A stretch of DNA of 64,000 nt from Hyperoodon ampullatus (lineage: Eukaryota; Chordata; Mammalia; Artiodactyla; Ziphiidae). Below the pieces are notes generated by a model, which was not told where the DNA came from, made no database searches, and saw nothing but the letters and a program-made list of their open reading frames with translations. Location of the stretch: positions 4,399,239 to 4,463,238 of the forward strand of contig OX457061.1 of assembly GCA_949752795.1 (NCBI GenBank), read 5' to 3'. The position numbers and the translations under genes were made by a program. Positions 1-11,425 of this stretch are shown in pieces. Every line of letters starts with the position of its first letter. Position 1 is the first letter of the stretch.

Positions 1-299
1 TCCTACTTTTTAAAAAACGGATTAGACTTTTCGGGACCGTGGGAAGAAATAAAGTTCTGCAATGCTCTCTCTCATAATAAGTCTGGCCAAAAAGGATGGT
101 GCTCATCCTGTTGAAAGATAGTTTCATTTCCTCCTCAAAATTGGTATGAAAAATTTGCTTTGCCAAATGAACACTGTATACTGAACTTGTCAAATCCTTT
201 CTCCTGACACAAATAAAAGATAACATTGGGTGGCAGCATGTAAAACAGCTCTGACAAGATAGCAAAGGGAGACAAAGAAATATACATATTTTGATTCTC

Positions 300-1560
300 T
301 CTGTTTTAGAAGCTGGTAGCGGGGGGAGGCGGCCAGCAGTCGAATGACTGGCCAGCTTTGAATGCTTCAGGTGACAATTGAACAAGCCACTTTCATGTCG
401 ATTTTCAATGGTATAATGACCCTGTTTCCAATTAGCCAAAACATGACAAAAACCTCAACTTTTGTAGTGGCACAAACTGCCAGGGAGAAGACGAACTGAG
501 TGACAACACCCCTCATTCAAAAGTTCACGGGTGAACCTCGTGGCTGTAATTACTAGTTCTAACGCAGTGGGATATTATTCCTGGTGTGTTTAAAAATAAA
601 TAAGGTAAATGATCACCCTTTCATTAGATCTGTACTCATATCATATAAGTGTCGTATTTTTCCTATTAAAATTGTTGATTGAAGGCCGTTAGCTGTTTAT
701 CAGCTCGAAATTACATTCCTGCTCTCTTAGGGGCTGCCGCCATTCAAAATCACAGTCAGCGCCTAGTTAGTAACAAGAAAAGACTCCTAAAACTGCAATT
801 TCAGGGGGAAAAAAAAAACACGAGCAAGAAACCCAGATTGCACCTTCATGTCCCCAAAGGCATCACGCTTCTTTGTTCTGCTAAGAAAAATTAACCTCAA
901 TCTCAGCTCCGGGTCCCTAGATTGATTATCATAGTCATTTAAATACTGTAATCTCATTTTCAGCATTGGGATACGGGGAGGGGGGGGAAAGAAGCCCTGG
1001 GAGTGGGGGGAGGGGTGCGAGGCTGGAGAGAGAAAGAGAGCGAGGTGGGGAGGAGAGGGGAAAACAGAATAAATTATCTGACAAAGGGAAGCGGGCCTTT
1101 CTGCTCACAGAGTCTATTTTGGATCCTTCCACTTGATTGGAAAAGTTGATGAAGTTTAAATGAAGCAGAATTAGAACCTCAGGCCACTGAGTATTGACGG
1201 GGGGGACGGGAGAATGTGCAATTCAATAGCCCCGGTTTCAGCAGAAAACAAGGGAAAGGCCTAAATGGCATAATCTTCAATCGAATCTAACATCCACACG
1301 GACAAGGCAGGGTAATGAGTTAGGCCAGATCAGGCCTGTTGGTTAAAGAAATTAATCCCTCCTGCCGCCTGCCCAAGCCAGGCTTTGATGCCCATTGTGT
1401 GGGCCCCTGTCCCAGTCTATCTAAATGCTAACGAACTGCGGGGGTGAGCAGGACTGTGCTTTTCTTTGCTGGCGCTAATCTGATAACAATTTGCTCTCTC
1501 TGATTAGGGGGGCGGGGAGGGGACGGGCGATGGGTGGGAGAGGAGGAGGGGACACCTTCC
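300..1560. promoter_or_regulatory. Candidate conserved non-coding element (possible enhancer)
   Basis: This stretch has no recognised mobile element, which is unusual in a window this repeat-dense, and holds many homeodomain-like TAAT/ATTA words plus SOX-like ACAAT and GATA words, especially 1340-1510. Long introns near developmental genes such as BARHL1, which follows CFAP77 in mammals, often hold such enhancers. This is inference only; conservation was not measured. Confidence 0.3.
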
Positions 1561-2063
1561 CTTTGAAAGGGGGAGGCCATTCTGGTCAGCCTGGATGGAG
1601 GTTTCACCCCTCACCCCCAACCAGCCAGCCTGGCTCCTGGTCGGCCGGCAGACACACATGTACAGAATAACCTAAACTCCAGGATTCTGTAGGAAGCCAA
1701 GTGTCCACGCTCCTTTTCTCTGTATGCCTTGTCTCTTCTTGAGACAGTATGTAGTGACACAAAAGTGCAAGCTTTACCTTAAGCCACCCTGACCCGCTGC
1801 CAGCATCCCTTCCTACCGCGCTTCTTCGCCTTCAGACTTTCCCTCCAAACACACCCAAGTTCTCAGCATCCAGTTTCTCGCCTTGTCTGGTCATTTTCTA
1901 CATCTAAAATGACCTGCTTCCTCCTCTCAGGCCCACTGAGTCCTGCTTGGTCATCCAGCAACTCCACCAGGCCTTTTTGGACCTCTCCAGGCCACCAACC
2001 CTCTTCCTAACTGTTTTGTATGTCTTGTATGTTTCAGCCTTAGAAAAACAGCAACGTCTAGGG

Positions 2064-2065
<2 letters not shown>

Positions 2066-2096
<31 letters not shown>
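2066..2096. repeat. (GT)n microsatellite
   Basis: An uninterrupted GT dinucleotide run. The Val-Cys and Thr-His repeats of the overlapping open frames come from it and are not protein. Confidence 0.95.
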
Positions 2097-2097
<1 letters not shown>

Positions 2098-2274
2098 ACG
2101 CGCCTGGTGTGGCATATGTGCCCAACTGTGTAAGATCCTTGAGAACAGAAAGTACACCTCTGGATGAAGTTAACCCTTTAGATAGATGGAGATGGAGATG
2201 GACCAGACTCTTGTCTCCCATCAGGACAAAGGAGTCTCTGGGACGATGGACAGTGTGGTATAACGTATAAGGAC

Positions 2275-2705
2275 CATGACAAGCTGTGGACTCATACAAG
2301 CCACAGTCCAAGCCCCCACTCTGCTATTTACCCTCTGTGTGACCTTGGGCATGTTAGGAGTCTTTCTGAGCTCTGACCTTGCCTAGTTGAGATCATATAT
2401 GTAAAAGTCTGGCACTTAGCAGGTATTCAGCAATGGGAACTGTTGGTGTCACCAAGTTCTTTTGATTTGTACAGTGGTTAGGACCTTAGGCTGCAGAGTC
2501 CCAGACCTGGCTTGAAGCCTGGCTCCTCCACACACATGCTGGATGACTGTGGGCAAGTTGTGTAGCTTCTCTAAGCCTCAGTTTCCCCATCTGTAAAGTG
2601 GGAATGACAGCAATCCTGCCTCTTAGGATTGCGGCAGAGGTTTAAGGGAGGTGATGCTTAAGAAGGGCCAGCACAGTGCCTGGCACATAGTGGGCTCCAC
2701 GAAGG
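2275..2705 (+). repeat. Two adjacent MIR-type SINE relics
   Basis: Both pieces show the conserved MIR core (a 'tgtgtgaccttgggca' version near 2335 and 'ctgtgggcaagttgtgtagc' near 2547) and the 'cctcagtttccccatctgtaaa' style core. The second runs to 'gtgcctggcacatagtgggc' near 2690. They are old and diverged, with no clear TSD. Confidence 0.7.
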
Positions 2706-4396
2706 GCGGCTGCTGTCCGCTGGTACAGAGAGGGTGTCAGGTGGCCAAATGGGTCACCAGCCAGGAGCTTCCTGGAAACCCAGACTCCAGGCCTCAGCCT
2801 CCAGGCACCCTCCCACTCCGGGAGAAGTCAGGCCCGCGAGCATCCTGCCAGGCGATCCTGGGAGGATCTGCCGCCAGGAGCACGTGGCTGCCTAAGGAAA
2901 GATGGAGCTTTCAGAAGCCCCAGGCAGATGCTTTCCTTTTAGAAGGGAAGTTTCTGAAAGACTTGCTTAAACCTCCAAATTTATGCCCACTGGGTGCCTA
3001 GAGAGAGAGCAAAATCTAGAGTGACAATTTATAAAGGTTTTGAAGGCAGACGCGAAGCCCGGCACTCGATCCTAAGGGATCCTTCGGAATCACCTCAGCA
3101 GGCTCCCTCAAACGACTTGGGGAAAATTCAGAGCATGACAGACCAGGGGCTTGTTTAACTTGCAGAAAGTAAACACATCGCAGCCGCTAACCCTAAACCA
3201 TCGCGCTGCTCGTCCCGCTCATGGTTCTCCAAACATGCAGCCTGGAAGGAGACCAGGATGCAGTGAACGTGTCTGTCCCAGCACAGCAGGGCTCTTGGTG
3301 ATTCCTTCAGTCAACCCACAGCATCCTGCAGCCAGGAGTGGGTACCTTGGTCCCCATCAACGCTGGGAGGGAGGGGCTGGCACTTAGACCTACTGCTGAT
3401 TTCTGGACGTGTCTCTCAGCCCTCTGTTCTCTGTCTTGTGTATCCTACTTGCTCTGGCCCCTGCAGCTCCCAGATCCAACTGGGAGCCCCGCCGGACCTG
3501 GCCTCACTCTCTGCCCAGCCTCCTCTCAGCATTTGTCTCCCCTGATGCTTCACTGCAGCCTCCTGAATTCCAAGTTCCTCCTTGCCTTGGAGGCACAAAA
3601 CCTCTTATTTTGCCTAGAACAGTCTCTATCTACTGCCCACCCAAACACAGACACACACACACTCCCACCAGCATGCCATAACTGACCACTCTACTCATCC
3701 CAGGAGGTTGGGCTGAGATGACACGTCCTTGGACTTAAACTTGCATAGCCTCCTGGCACCGCAGCTGCCTCCACAGTGCTCAACCCTAGGGAAGAGGTAG
3801 TTGCCCTATTGTCTGTCTTCACCAGGGCTTTGAGCTGCCTGCAGGCAGGAACTCAGGCTCTCTTGCCCACAGAGGTCTCCCCAGGCCCAGCATGCTGCCT
3901 GGCACCTAATAGCCCCTCAATAAACATTTTGCAAAGGGTCGAATAAGCAAATGAAGGGGAGGGTCCCAGCAGTTCTCAGGGAGAAAGCCATTCAGATGCG
4001 CAGACACCAAGGCTTTGGGACATCCCAGGGACTCACCAAGGTTTCAGAGCCGATAAGAGTGTGCAGGAGACTGGGAGCTCATGACTGTGGTCGTGGGGCC
4101 TGGAGTGTCTGGTCCAGGGCAAGTGTGCAGTGCTGCATGAATGAATAGATGATGGAAGGATGGGTGGATGGATGACGCGCAGCCTAGAGGGGAACCGAGG
4201 CCTCTTAAATCTGGCGATCCAGTGCATTTTACCCCTCCCACCTCCCCCTGAATATCCTTTTTCCTAGAAAGCTTTTTCTCCCCCAGTCAAAAGTTGATTT
4301 ACCCTGAAGCTAATGAAGCTTAGGCTTCAGGGCCCCTCTTTGTACCAGGCCTCTTCCAAGGCCTTGGACTTCATTTCCAACATCATTTTAAATTTT
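2706..4396. other. CFAP77: Intronic sequence with old L2-like pieces, no gene
   Basis: No coding signal is convincing. About 3800-3940 resembles an L2 3' end ('gcaggcaggaactcaggctctct ... cagcatgctgcctggcacctaatag ... aataaacatt' style). 4140-4175 is a small GGAT-rich run. The rest is unclassified. Confidence 0.4.
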
Positions 4397-4773
4397 GTAC
4401 TCTGTTTCTTTTTTTTTTTTTTTTGCGGTACGCGGGCCTCTCACTGCTGTGGCCTCTCCTCTTGCGGAGCACAGGCTCCGGACGCGCAGGCTCAGCGGCC
4501 ATGGCTCACGGGCCCAGCAGCTGCGCGGCATGTGGGATCTTCCCGGACCGGGGCACGAACCCGTGTCCCCTGCATCGGCAGGCGGACTCCCAACCACTGT
4601 GCCACCAGGGAAGCCCCTGTTTCTTTCTTATTTATTTGTTTGTTTGTTTTTGGCCGCACCATGCGGCTTGCAGGATCTTAGTTCCCTGACCAGAGATTGA
4701 ACCAGGGCCCCAGAAGTAGAAGTGAGAGCCCTAACCACTGTTCCACCAGAGAATTCCCTGTACTCTGTTTCTT
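4397..4773 (-). mobile_element. Short CHR SINE with a second CHR SINE nested in it
   Basis: A 14-bp duplication gtactctgtttctt at 4397-4410 and 4760-4773 encloses two elements in the same orientation. The outer one is a short CHR SINE (about 4626-4759, head at the right). The inner one is a younger type A CHR SINE (4411-4616), bracketed by ctgtttctt at 4402-4410 and 4617-4625, which landed in the tail/TSD of the outer one. Confidence 0.88.
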
Positions 4774-6640
4774 AAAAAGAGATCCCCGAATTGCATAAAC
4801 TACAGGCCACACAATAGCTGCCCCCACCTCACCTGACTCAGCTTGGTGTCAAGATTCAGCTCTAGCCATCAGTCTAGGAGTCCTTCCCTTGCCTCCCCCC
4901 ATCCAGGCACAGCTGCCCTCCAGCACTGAGCACGAATCCCATCCAGACGGCCGTCACCACATCTGTACCACTTTGCTGTTTGTTTCGATGCCTGTTTCTG
5001 TCAACGAGATTGTAAGCTCTTTGAGGGCAAAGCCTGTGCCCAGACTGGTCTACCCCCCTATCCTTGGTGCCAAGCCCTGTGTCTCGTACACAAGCAGTTA
5101 ATTCTGTTAATTCAAGCAGTGAGTGAATGCGTCTGCCGCTGCTTTCCTCACAGAATCCTAGGGTTGTCTGTTCTTGTCCATTTCAGACCTTTGCTCAGGC
5201 CAGCCCCTCCCCTGAAGCCCCTCCTCTCTTTTCCAGCCACTGGAATCCAACCCACCCTGCAGCCCCAGTCCAGGTGCACAAGCTGCCCTGGGTGCTCCAA
5301 CGCTGCTCCCGCCTTCACTCTCAAAAATGCCTCTCAGCACCTCTCCTTCTGCCTTTGATAACTTTTATTAGTGGTTTTAACGTGCAAAGTCTGGTTCTTC
5401 CATAAACTCCTTGGAAACAAATTCTTAAACCTCTTGTGTTTCCACCAGCACCTTGTGCGTTATAGGTGTGTGATAAATATTTGCTCATTGACAGAGGGGT
5501 TCATTAATAGTTTCAAATGCATATCAAACAAGAATTTTAAGTCAGTGTCTCTGTTCTTAAATATCTCTGGGAGACAGTAGGAAAATATGAATGGAATTCA
5601 TAACAGGAACATTAAAATGGCATTTTAGTGGGTCAATATGGCCAGACTGACTAGTGTCCAGCAAAATGGACCCAAAAAGTTGCCAGCAAATTTTCCAGTT
5701 CCCTCAACCGCGATGCTATGACCATAAGATCACCTCTCTCCATGTCTTTTGCGGGCGCCCCCATCTTTGCAGGAGGCCGCGGCCTCTGAGCTTCGGCTAG
5801 CTGGGGCTTTTTCTCTGATGTGGCGAGGCAGCTTGGATGCTGTGCCATTGGTCCCAAATGGCCAGCCACCTGGCAGTGATGTGGCCTTTCACTAATGTTG
5901 TACCTTGAAATCAAAGCGCTTCTGATTCTCCACTTTCATTCCTCTGGACAAACACAAAAGATTTTGATCCACACAAAGAAATTTATCTTGTTCGCTTCTG
6001 TGTTCATTGGTCCCCCCCCCCCAATATGTATTGTTTGGTTCATATAAAAGATCAAAAAACCCCTCTTTCTGGCTCATTATGTGTTTTCTCCAATGCTCTT
6101 GGTGAGCTATTCTCCCCCTGTGTGCCCTTCATGTTGACCTTTCTGCTCATTGACCCACATCAGTCAGTTTCTTGACCGAACCCTGATGTGCCTTTAAAGT
6201 ATTGGGTGGAAAAATACAGCTGTTTTCTTTATAAAGCACATTGACTTGCTTCTCTGAAATGCTCTACTTTGTTCCACAACGAGAGTGTAAGGGCTAGGCT
6301 GGGACTCTGGTCCACCGTGAGCTTAAGTTTTGCTGGACCACATCAATTCCATTTTAAATCCTAAATGAGTTCATGCTGAGAAAAACACAACCAAAGCAAG
6401 CCCTCGGAAGGTAATGCGCCAGGGAAACAAAGCTTGTGCGGTGGTCAGTGATTACTCAACAAACCAGCCCCTACACTAGTCAGTTTATCTGATGAATTAT
6501 AGAGCCTCACTCGGTGGATTGCTAGAAATGCTTTCTATTTTTTTAAACTCCAACGTGGGTGAGGCTGGAGACAGATAAGCCCTGACAGAAACCAGCAAAT
6601 GTATGGAGCCTGGAACTAAGGAAAAGGAAACGGATTCAAA
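4774..6640. other. CFAP77: Intronic sequence, no gene
   Basis: About 4990-5110 looks like an L2 3' end. 6012-6022 is a C run. No family-like protein is encoded; the remaining sequence is unclassified. Confidence 0.4.
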
Positions 6641-6653
6641 AGGGGGAACTTAA

Positions 6654-6871
6654 GGGGGCTTCCCCGGTGGCGCAGTGGTTGAGAGTCCACCTGCCGATGC
6701 AGAGGACATGGGTTCGTGCCCCGGTCCGGGAAGATCCCACATGCCGCGGAGCGGCTGGGCCCGTGAGCCATGGCCGCTGAGCCTGCGCGTCCGGAGCCTG
6801 TGCTCCGCAATGGGAGAGGCCACAACAGTGAGAGGCCCGTGTACCGCAAAAAAAAAAAAAAAAAAAAAAAA
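6654..6871 (+). mobile_element. CHR SINE, type A (short tail)
   Basis: The tRNA-derived head starts at the 'ggcttccccggtggcgcag' motif, with a B-box-like gggttcgtgcc, and the copy ends in ...gtaccgc plus a run of about 24 A. Flanks agggggaacttaa (6641) and agggagggggactta (6871) form an imperfect TSD. Confidence 0.9.
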
Positions 6872-6884
6872 GGGAGGGGGACTT

Positions 6885-7045
6885 AAAATGGCCATAAAAG
6901 GTCCAGTGATTAGGACTCCACGCCAGGCCCCACTGCAGGGGGCCTGGGTTCAATCCCTGGTCGAAGAACTAAGATCCCACAAGACGCGTGGCACGCCAAT
7001 AAATAAATACATTTTTTAATGGAAAAAAATAAAATGGCCATAAAA
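6885..7045 (+). mobile_element. Short CHR SINE with perfect TSD
   Basis: The short subtype has head 'ggtccagtgattaggactcc', 'ggttcaatccctgg', 'aactaagatccc' and an A/T-rich tail. The perfect 15-bp TSD aaaatggccataaaa lies at 6885-6899 and 7031-7045, with the body at 6900-7030. Confidence 0.9.
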
Positions 7046-7198
7046 TGAATGGAGTCAGGGGACGGAAGCAAACAATGGATAGAGAAGCAATTAAACTAAA
7101 CCATCTCATTTCTATAATCTTTGTATTACATTTTCAAGAGACCCTGGACCGTGGATGAACTAATAATGAATTCTCCACATGTTGATGTTTTTCTGGTC

Positions 7199-7419
7199 CA
7201 GGGTTTCTCAGCCTCAGCACTATTGGCATTTGGGGAGATGATTCCCTTTTTGGGCAGGTGCAGGCATCCTGTGCATTGTTGGACAGCATCCTTGGCTTCT
7301 ACCCACTAGATGCTGGTAGCAGCCCCCTTCCCGGTTGTGATAACCAAAAGCATCTCCTGACATGGCCAGATGTTCCCTGGGGAGCAAAATTGCTCCCCCG
7401 CCCCAGTTGAGGACCACTG
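7199..7419. mobile_element. MER5A-like hAT DNA transposon relic
   Basis: The ends are cagggtttctcagcctcagc and its near-inverted partner ttgaggaccactg, with internal words typical of MER5A ('actattggcattt', 'gttggacagcatcc', 'agatgttccctgggg'). It is non-autonomous and encodes nothing. Confidence 0.7.
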
Positions 7420-7859
7420 GTCTACTTCCAGAATGTCATAATCTCTTCCATAATATAGTGTCTCATTTAAATCAGTCTTCATTACATCCTTGAGAAGTAA
7501 ACAAGGTAGTTATTAGCACCCATACTTCACAAATGAGGAAACAGGCTTGGACATTAAGCCACTTGCCCAAGAACCCTCAAGAGCACTAGAAACCGAATTG
7601 TTTTCACCCTTAGCCAGGGCGAACCCATCTGCTTCAGGGCACACAGTTTCAGGAAGCATGAGATGGGGTGGGCAACAGTAATTTTTAACAAGAGCACAAA
7701 GGGGAAAAAGAGTAAGCCCTTGAGTGGATTTGTCTCATGATACATTTATAAGTTCAGATTTAGGACATTTACCTAAAGTCGATTGATGAGAATAAGGTTG
7801 TCTTGAGGCACGTAAGTGTTAGAAGCAGGATAAAGGAAAATAACAAAAGTGCCACGTAT

Positions 7860-8110
7860 TAAGTGCCCTCCTGGGCCTGGCACACCTGTGTCATATCATT
7901 GACCCCTCACAACTCCCCCATGGCTGGTGCCAACTGTAACAGCCCATTTCACAGAGAGGAAACTGAGGCTCAAAGGTAAATAACCTCACGTGTGGCACAG
8001 CAAGAAAGCGGCTGAGACAGAACGTGTCCTGGGATCTGTCTGGCTCCATGGCCTGACATCGACACCGCCTTTGTCTCCAGTGTGGTGGCTGCAGTTTTAT
8101 ATCTGCCTGG
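7860..8110 (-). repeat. MIR-type SINE relic
   Basis: The reverse-complement MIR core 'cacagagaggaaactgaggctc' is at about 7951, preceded by the 'cctggcac' style 3' motif. The copy is old, with no TSD seen. A further MIR-like scrap is at about 7500-7590. Confidence 0.6.
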
Positions 8111-8114
8111 GCTA

Positions 8115-8298
8115 CCAACTTATTTTTTAAAATTAATTTTTATGGGAGTATAGTTGCTTTACAATGTTGTGTTAGTTTCTACTATACAGCAAAATAAATC
8201 AGCTATACATATACATGTATCCCCTCTTTTTTGGATTTCCTTCCCATTTAGGTCACCACAGTGCATTAAGTAGAGTTCCCTGTGCTATCCAACTTATT
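8115..8298 (-). mobile_element. 5'-truncated L1 3' end
   Basis: The body 8125-8288 matches the artiodactyl/cetacean L1 3' end read backwards ('tatagttgctttacaatgttgtgtt', 'cagctatacatatac', 'agttccctgtgctatcc'). It is flanked by the 10-bp TSD ccaacttatt at 8115-8124 and 8289-8298. Confidence 0.8.
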
Positions 8299-8949
8299 GC
8301 TGTATCTTTTGTGATGGTATGAAAACACCAGCTGCAGCCTGGAATTGTTTTCACAGTCCTCGTTTACATGGATTCAGGAGCTTGAAAGGAGAGTCAAGGG
8401 GCGATTTCATTTAAAGTTGAATTGTTTTTGTTTTTTTTAACAAATACGAAGCACCCAACACTTACAGTATATGCTAAAACCAACCAAAATGTAGTATGAT
8501 GTGATTGTGCCTTTGTTTCTTTTTGCCCAGCCAGCCAGAGGGTCCTGGAGCAATGGCCCCGCAGATGTGTCTGAGGTTTAACAGAGCCCGGTTCCCAGGG
8601 CCACAGCAATCACTCTGCACACTGGCCTCCAGAAACGGATTTACCCAGCCTAGAAGTCCAGCAGGGTCTGAGCTTGGTTCCAATCCTCCCGGTCTGTGAC
8701 ACATTCACTGCAGGACCAGCACAAACACAGAACCAACGCCCCAAAATGAATCAATTCAAATCATTGCTAACAAGCTGGTGGTCTCCACTGTTGGCATTTC
8801 ATATAAAACACTTTTAATTGTGTTTTCTTCCCATTATACTTTTTAAACAGTTAAAGATGCATTTTCTTAACAAGCAGTTTGAATCAGACACTTTACAAGA
8901 ACTCTGATGCTTCTAGAGACAGGTGAATGACTTGAAAACCACTGAAATT
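8299..8949. other. CFAP77: Intronic sequence, no gene
   Basis: I see no recognisable repeat or coding signal. Short open frames on both strands at 8394-8704 have no family resemblance. Confidence 0.4.
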
Positions 8950-9308
8950 AGAAATAGGGGTTTGGAGCTTCCCTGGTGGTGCAGTGGTTAAGAATCTGCC
9001 TGCCAACTCAGGGGACACAGATTTGAGCCCTGGTCCGGGAAGATCCCACATGCCTCGAAGCAGCTAAGCCCGTGCACCACAACTACTGAGCCCGTGTGCC
9101 ACAACTACTGAAGCCCATGCGCCTAGAGCCCGTGCTCTGCAACAAGAGAAGCCACCGCAATGAGAAGCCTGCGCACCGCAACGAAGAGTAGCCTCGGCTC
9201 GCCGCAACTAGAGAAAGCCCGCACACGGCAACAAAGTCCCAACGCAGCCAAAAATAAATAAATAAATAAATAAATTTTTTAAAAAAGAAAGAAAGAAATA
9301 GCGGTTTG
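8950..9308 (+). mobile_element. CHR SINE, type B (long, A/T tail)
   Basis: The long subtype has a head at about 8966, repeated 'cacaactactgagcc' modules, 'gagaagccaccgcaatgagaag', 'acgcagccaaaaataaata'. TSD agaaataggggtttg / agaaatagcggtttg at 8950-8964 and 9294-9308, one mismatch. Confidence 0.9.
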
Positions 9309-10059
9309 AAATTTTGTCCGCAGGACCAGTCGTAAATCAAGAAAACTTTGTCTTTCAAATACAGGAAAAGTGGCCTAAATTCTACTATGAGCAGCACTTG
9401 AGCCTGGAAGATTCTGGAAGGTGCTGGAAGCCACTGCTGACTTGTTCATTCAGGACTCAGAATTCTTCCTGGAGGAATGGTCTTCCTGCCACTGATCTGA
9501 GAGGAGTGTTCAGAAGGGGTCTGAGCTCATCCCCCAGGAACCCGCATTCTGAGGTCTTCATTAACGTTTCAAAGCCAAAGCCCCTCTTTTTTAGAGAAAC
9601 AAAGAGGAAGGCGGCCCCTCCTCCAGCAGATCTGTCCCACCCACCCACCCGGGCCGGTGGTAAAAAGCCTGGGAGGGAGCAGGTCTCCCTTCTGAACCGA
9701 CCACAGGGCTGGGCACTGCTGCAGCCCCTGCTTGCTCACCCTTGCTCACCGAAGGATGTGCCCGGGCGCCAGGAAGCTGGAAGCTTTGATTTAAAAAGAA
9801 GAAAAAAGGACCGAGAGAGAAAGAGTTGCAGGGATTGACAACCCCATAGCTTTCCCTAGAAAAATGAAAGCTGCCCACCAGCCTGCCGAGACTGGGTCCT
9901 TAAGATGGGCAGCTCAGTTTCAGCCCCCCTTCTTGTGTTTTACTTTCTCCAGTTACATTGTAAATTGAACGTAAAAGGATCTGAGCAATCAAAGGCATAT
10001 TCTCTGCAATACATAGCGGAATATAACATTTTCCCATTTCACTCAAACATGATAAAAAT
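9309..10059. other. CFAP77: Intronic sequence, no gene
   Basis: The longest frame (174 codons, from 9314) begins inside the SINE TSD and shows no conserved motif, so I do not call it a gene. No repeat is recognised in 9400-10050. Confidence 0.4.
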
Positions 10060-10307
10060 ACTGACCTACGGGGCTTCCCTGGTGGCGTAGTGGTTGAGAG
10101 TCCGCCTGCCGATGCAGGGGACACGGGTTCGTGCCCCGGTCCGGGAAGATCCCACATGCCGCGGAGCGGCTGGGCCCGTGAGCCATGGCCTCTGAGCCTG
10201 CGCGTCCGGAGCCTGTGCTCCGCAACGGGAGAGGCCACGACAGTGAGAGGCCCGCGTACTGCAAAGAAAAACAAACAAAACAAAACAAAACAAAAAACTG
10301 ACCTACG
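10060..10307 (+). mobile_element. CHR SINE, type A
   Basis: The body 10071-10296 runs from the gggcttccctggtggcg head to gcaaagaaaa plus (CAAAA)n. The perfect 11-bp TSD actgacctacg lies at 10060-10070 and 10297-10307. Confidence 0.92.
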
Positions 10308-11239
10308 CTGGGTTGTTTGCCCGACTGTGTGTTTGTCTGCCCACCTTCTTTGCATTTGTCTCTACCTACGTGCCGATGTTCACCAGCCTCAATATTTATT
10401 AGAGACGTTAGGCTCTTAGTGTGGTTGAGAGTGGTTGCCTAATTTTGTAGAGCATCCAATTTGGACACACTGGCTCTAAATAAATGCTTCCCCGTGAAGA
10501 CGATGATCAGGATCCCAGCAGCGGTGCTGAGTCTTAGGAAATAGAACTCGGGTTGGGGTGAAAATCTATGAACCCTTAGGATCTAAGGAGGGTCGAGTCA
10601 TCTGGCCCCGGAGGGCTGAGTTTCTCCCAATCTCCACCCCTGATCAGAATCTACCTTTTCACCCTTCAAGGTCCAGTTTCAGGGCTGTTCCTTTACAAAG
10701 CCTCCTGAGTCGTGCTCAGGGTTTCCTCCCCCCAAATCTGAACCTCTCCGGGTAGTGCAGAAACTTGAAACTTACGGGGGAGGGGGGTGTGACCCATGAC
10801 ATTGCTTGTCTTATTATCTGTGTGTGTGTGTGTGCGCGCACACAACAGTAAGAGCTAATGTTTCCTGAGAGCTTTCTTTGATGCAGGGGCTATGCTAAGC
10901 AATATATATGTCATACATATGAAATACATATATATAATGATATATATAGATATTCTGTCTCCCCAGCTAAGTAATTAACTCCTTATGGGCAAGAGCTAAG
11001 TTCTGAACTTGCTTCTATGCCCCCAAGAGAGCTTAGGTTGGTGAAGAGTACTCAGTAAACATTCAATAAATATTTCTTGGCTGTCAACAAATCCCAAGAA
11101 ATTAGCAGAGTTCACTCTGGAAGGAATGTCGAGTGAAACAATAATGGAATCGGATTCATCGATGAACATGTTTTGGACTGCCTGATGTACAGATATAACC
11201 AATCTGGCTTGTCATTCATTAACTAATTGTGTATCGCGG
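10308..11239. other. CFAP77: Intronic sequence with L2-like pieces and simple repeats
   Basis: About 10600-10760 and 10965-11085 resemble L2 3' ends ('aattaactccttatgggcaagagc', 'cagtaaacattcaataaat'). A (TG)n run sits at 10819-10836 and an AT-rich alternating stretch at about 10898-10952. No gene seen. Confidence 0.45.
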
Positions 11240-11425
11240 CCAAAGAGCATGGGTCTGGAAGTCAGGTGACATAAATCTCATCCCACTTCTGTGACCAGGT
11301 CAGGGTAGTGCCTTGGGCAAGTCTCTTCCCCTCTCTGGGTCTTAATAGCCTCAAAAAAGGAACTGGACTAGATGGCTGTAAGCCTCCTTCCAACCCCAGA
11401 ATGATGTGATTCTATAGCTCTATCT
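11240..11425 (+). repeat. MIR-type SINE relic
   Basis: 'agcatgggtctggaagtcagg', a 'cttgggcaagtctcttcccctctctgggtct' core and a weak 3' end identify it. It is old and diverged. Confidence 0.65.

Larger units (their letters stand above)
1..2229. other. CFAP77: CFAP77 intron 1, repeat-poor non-coding sequence
   Basis: I see no gene here. Because CFAP77 exon 1 lies at 14750-14941 on the minus strand, this stretch should be inside the gene's first intron (inference from gene order). It is free of recognisable SINEs and L1, is rich in TAAT-type words between about 300 and 1500, and has purine/G-rich runs at 975-1060 and 1505-1575. A (GT)n run sits at 2066-2096. Open frames here are short and lack family resemblance. 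Confidence 0.5.

Noticed and set aside
1947..2311. Frames on both strands with (VC)n or (TH)n repeats
   Set aside because: Translation of a GT microsatellite.
9314..9838. 174-codon plus-strand frame
   Set aside because: It starts inside a SINE target duplication, has no conserved motif and an irregular composition.
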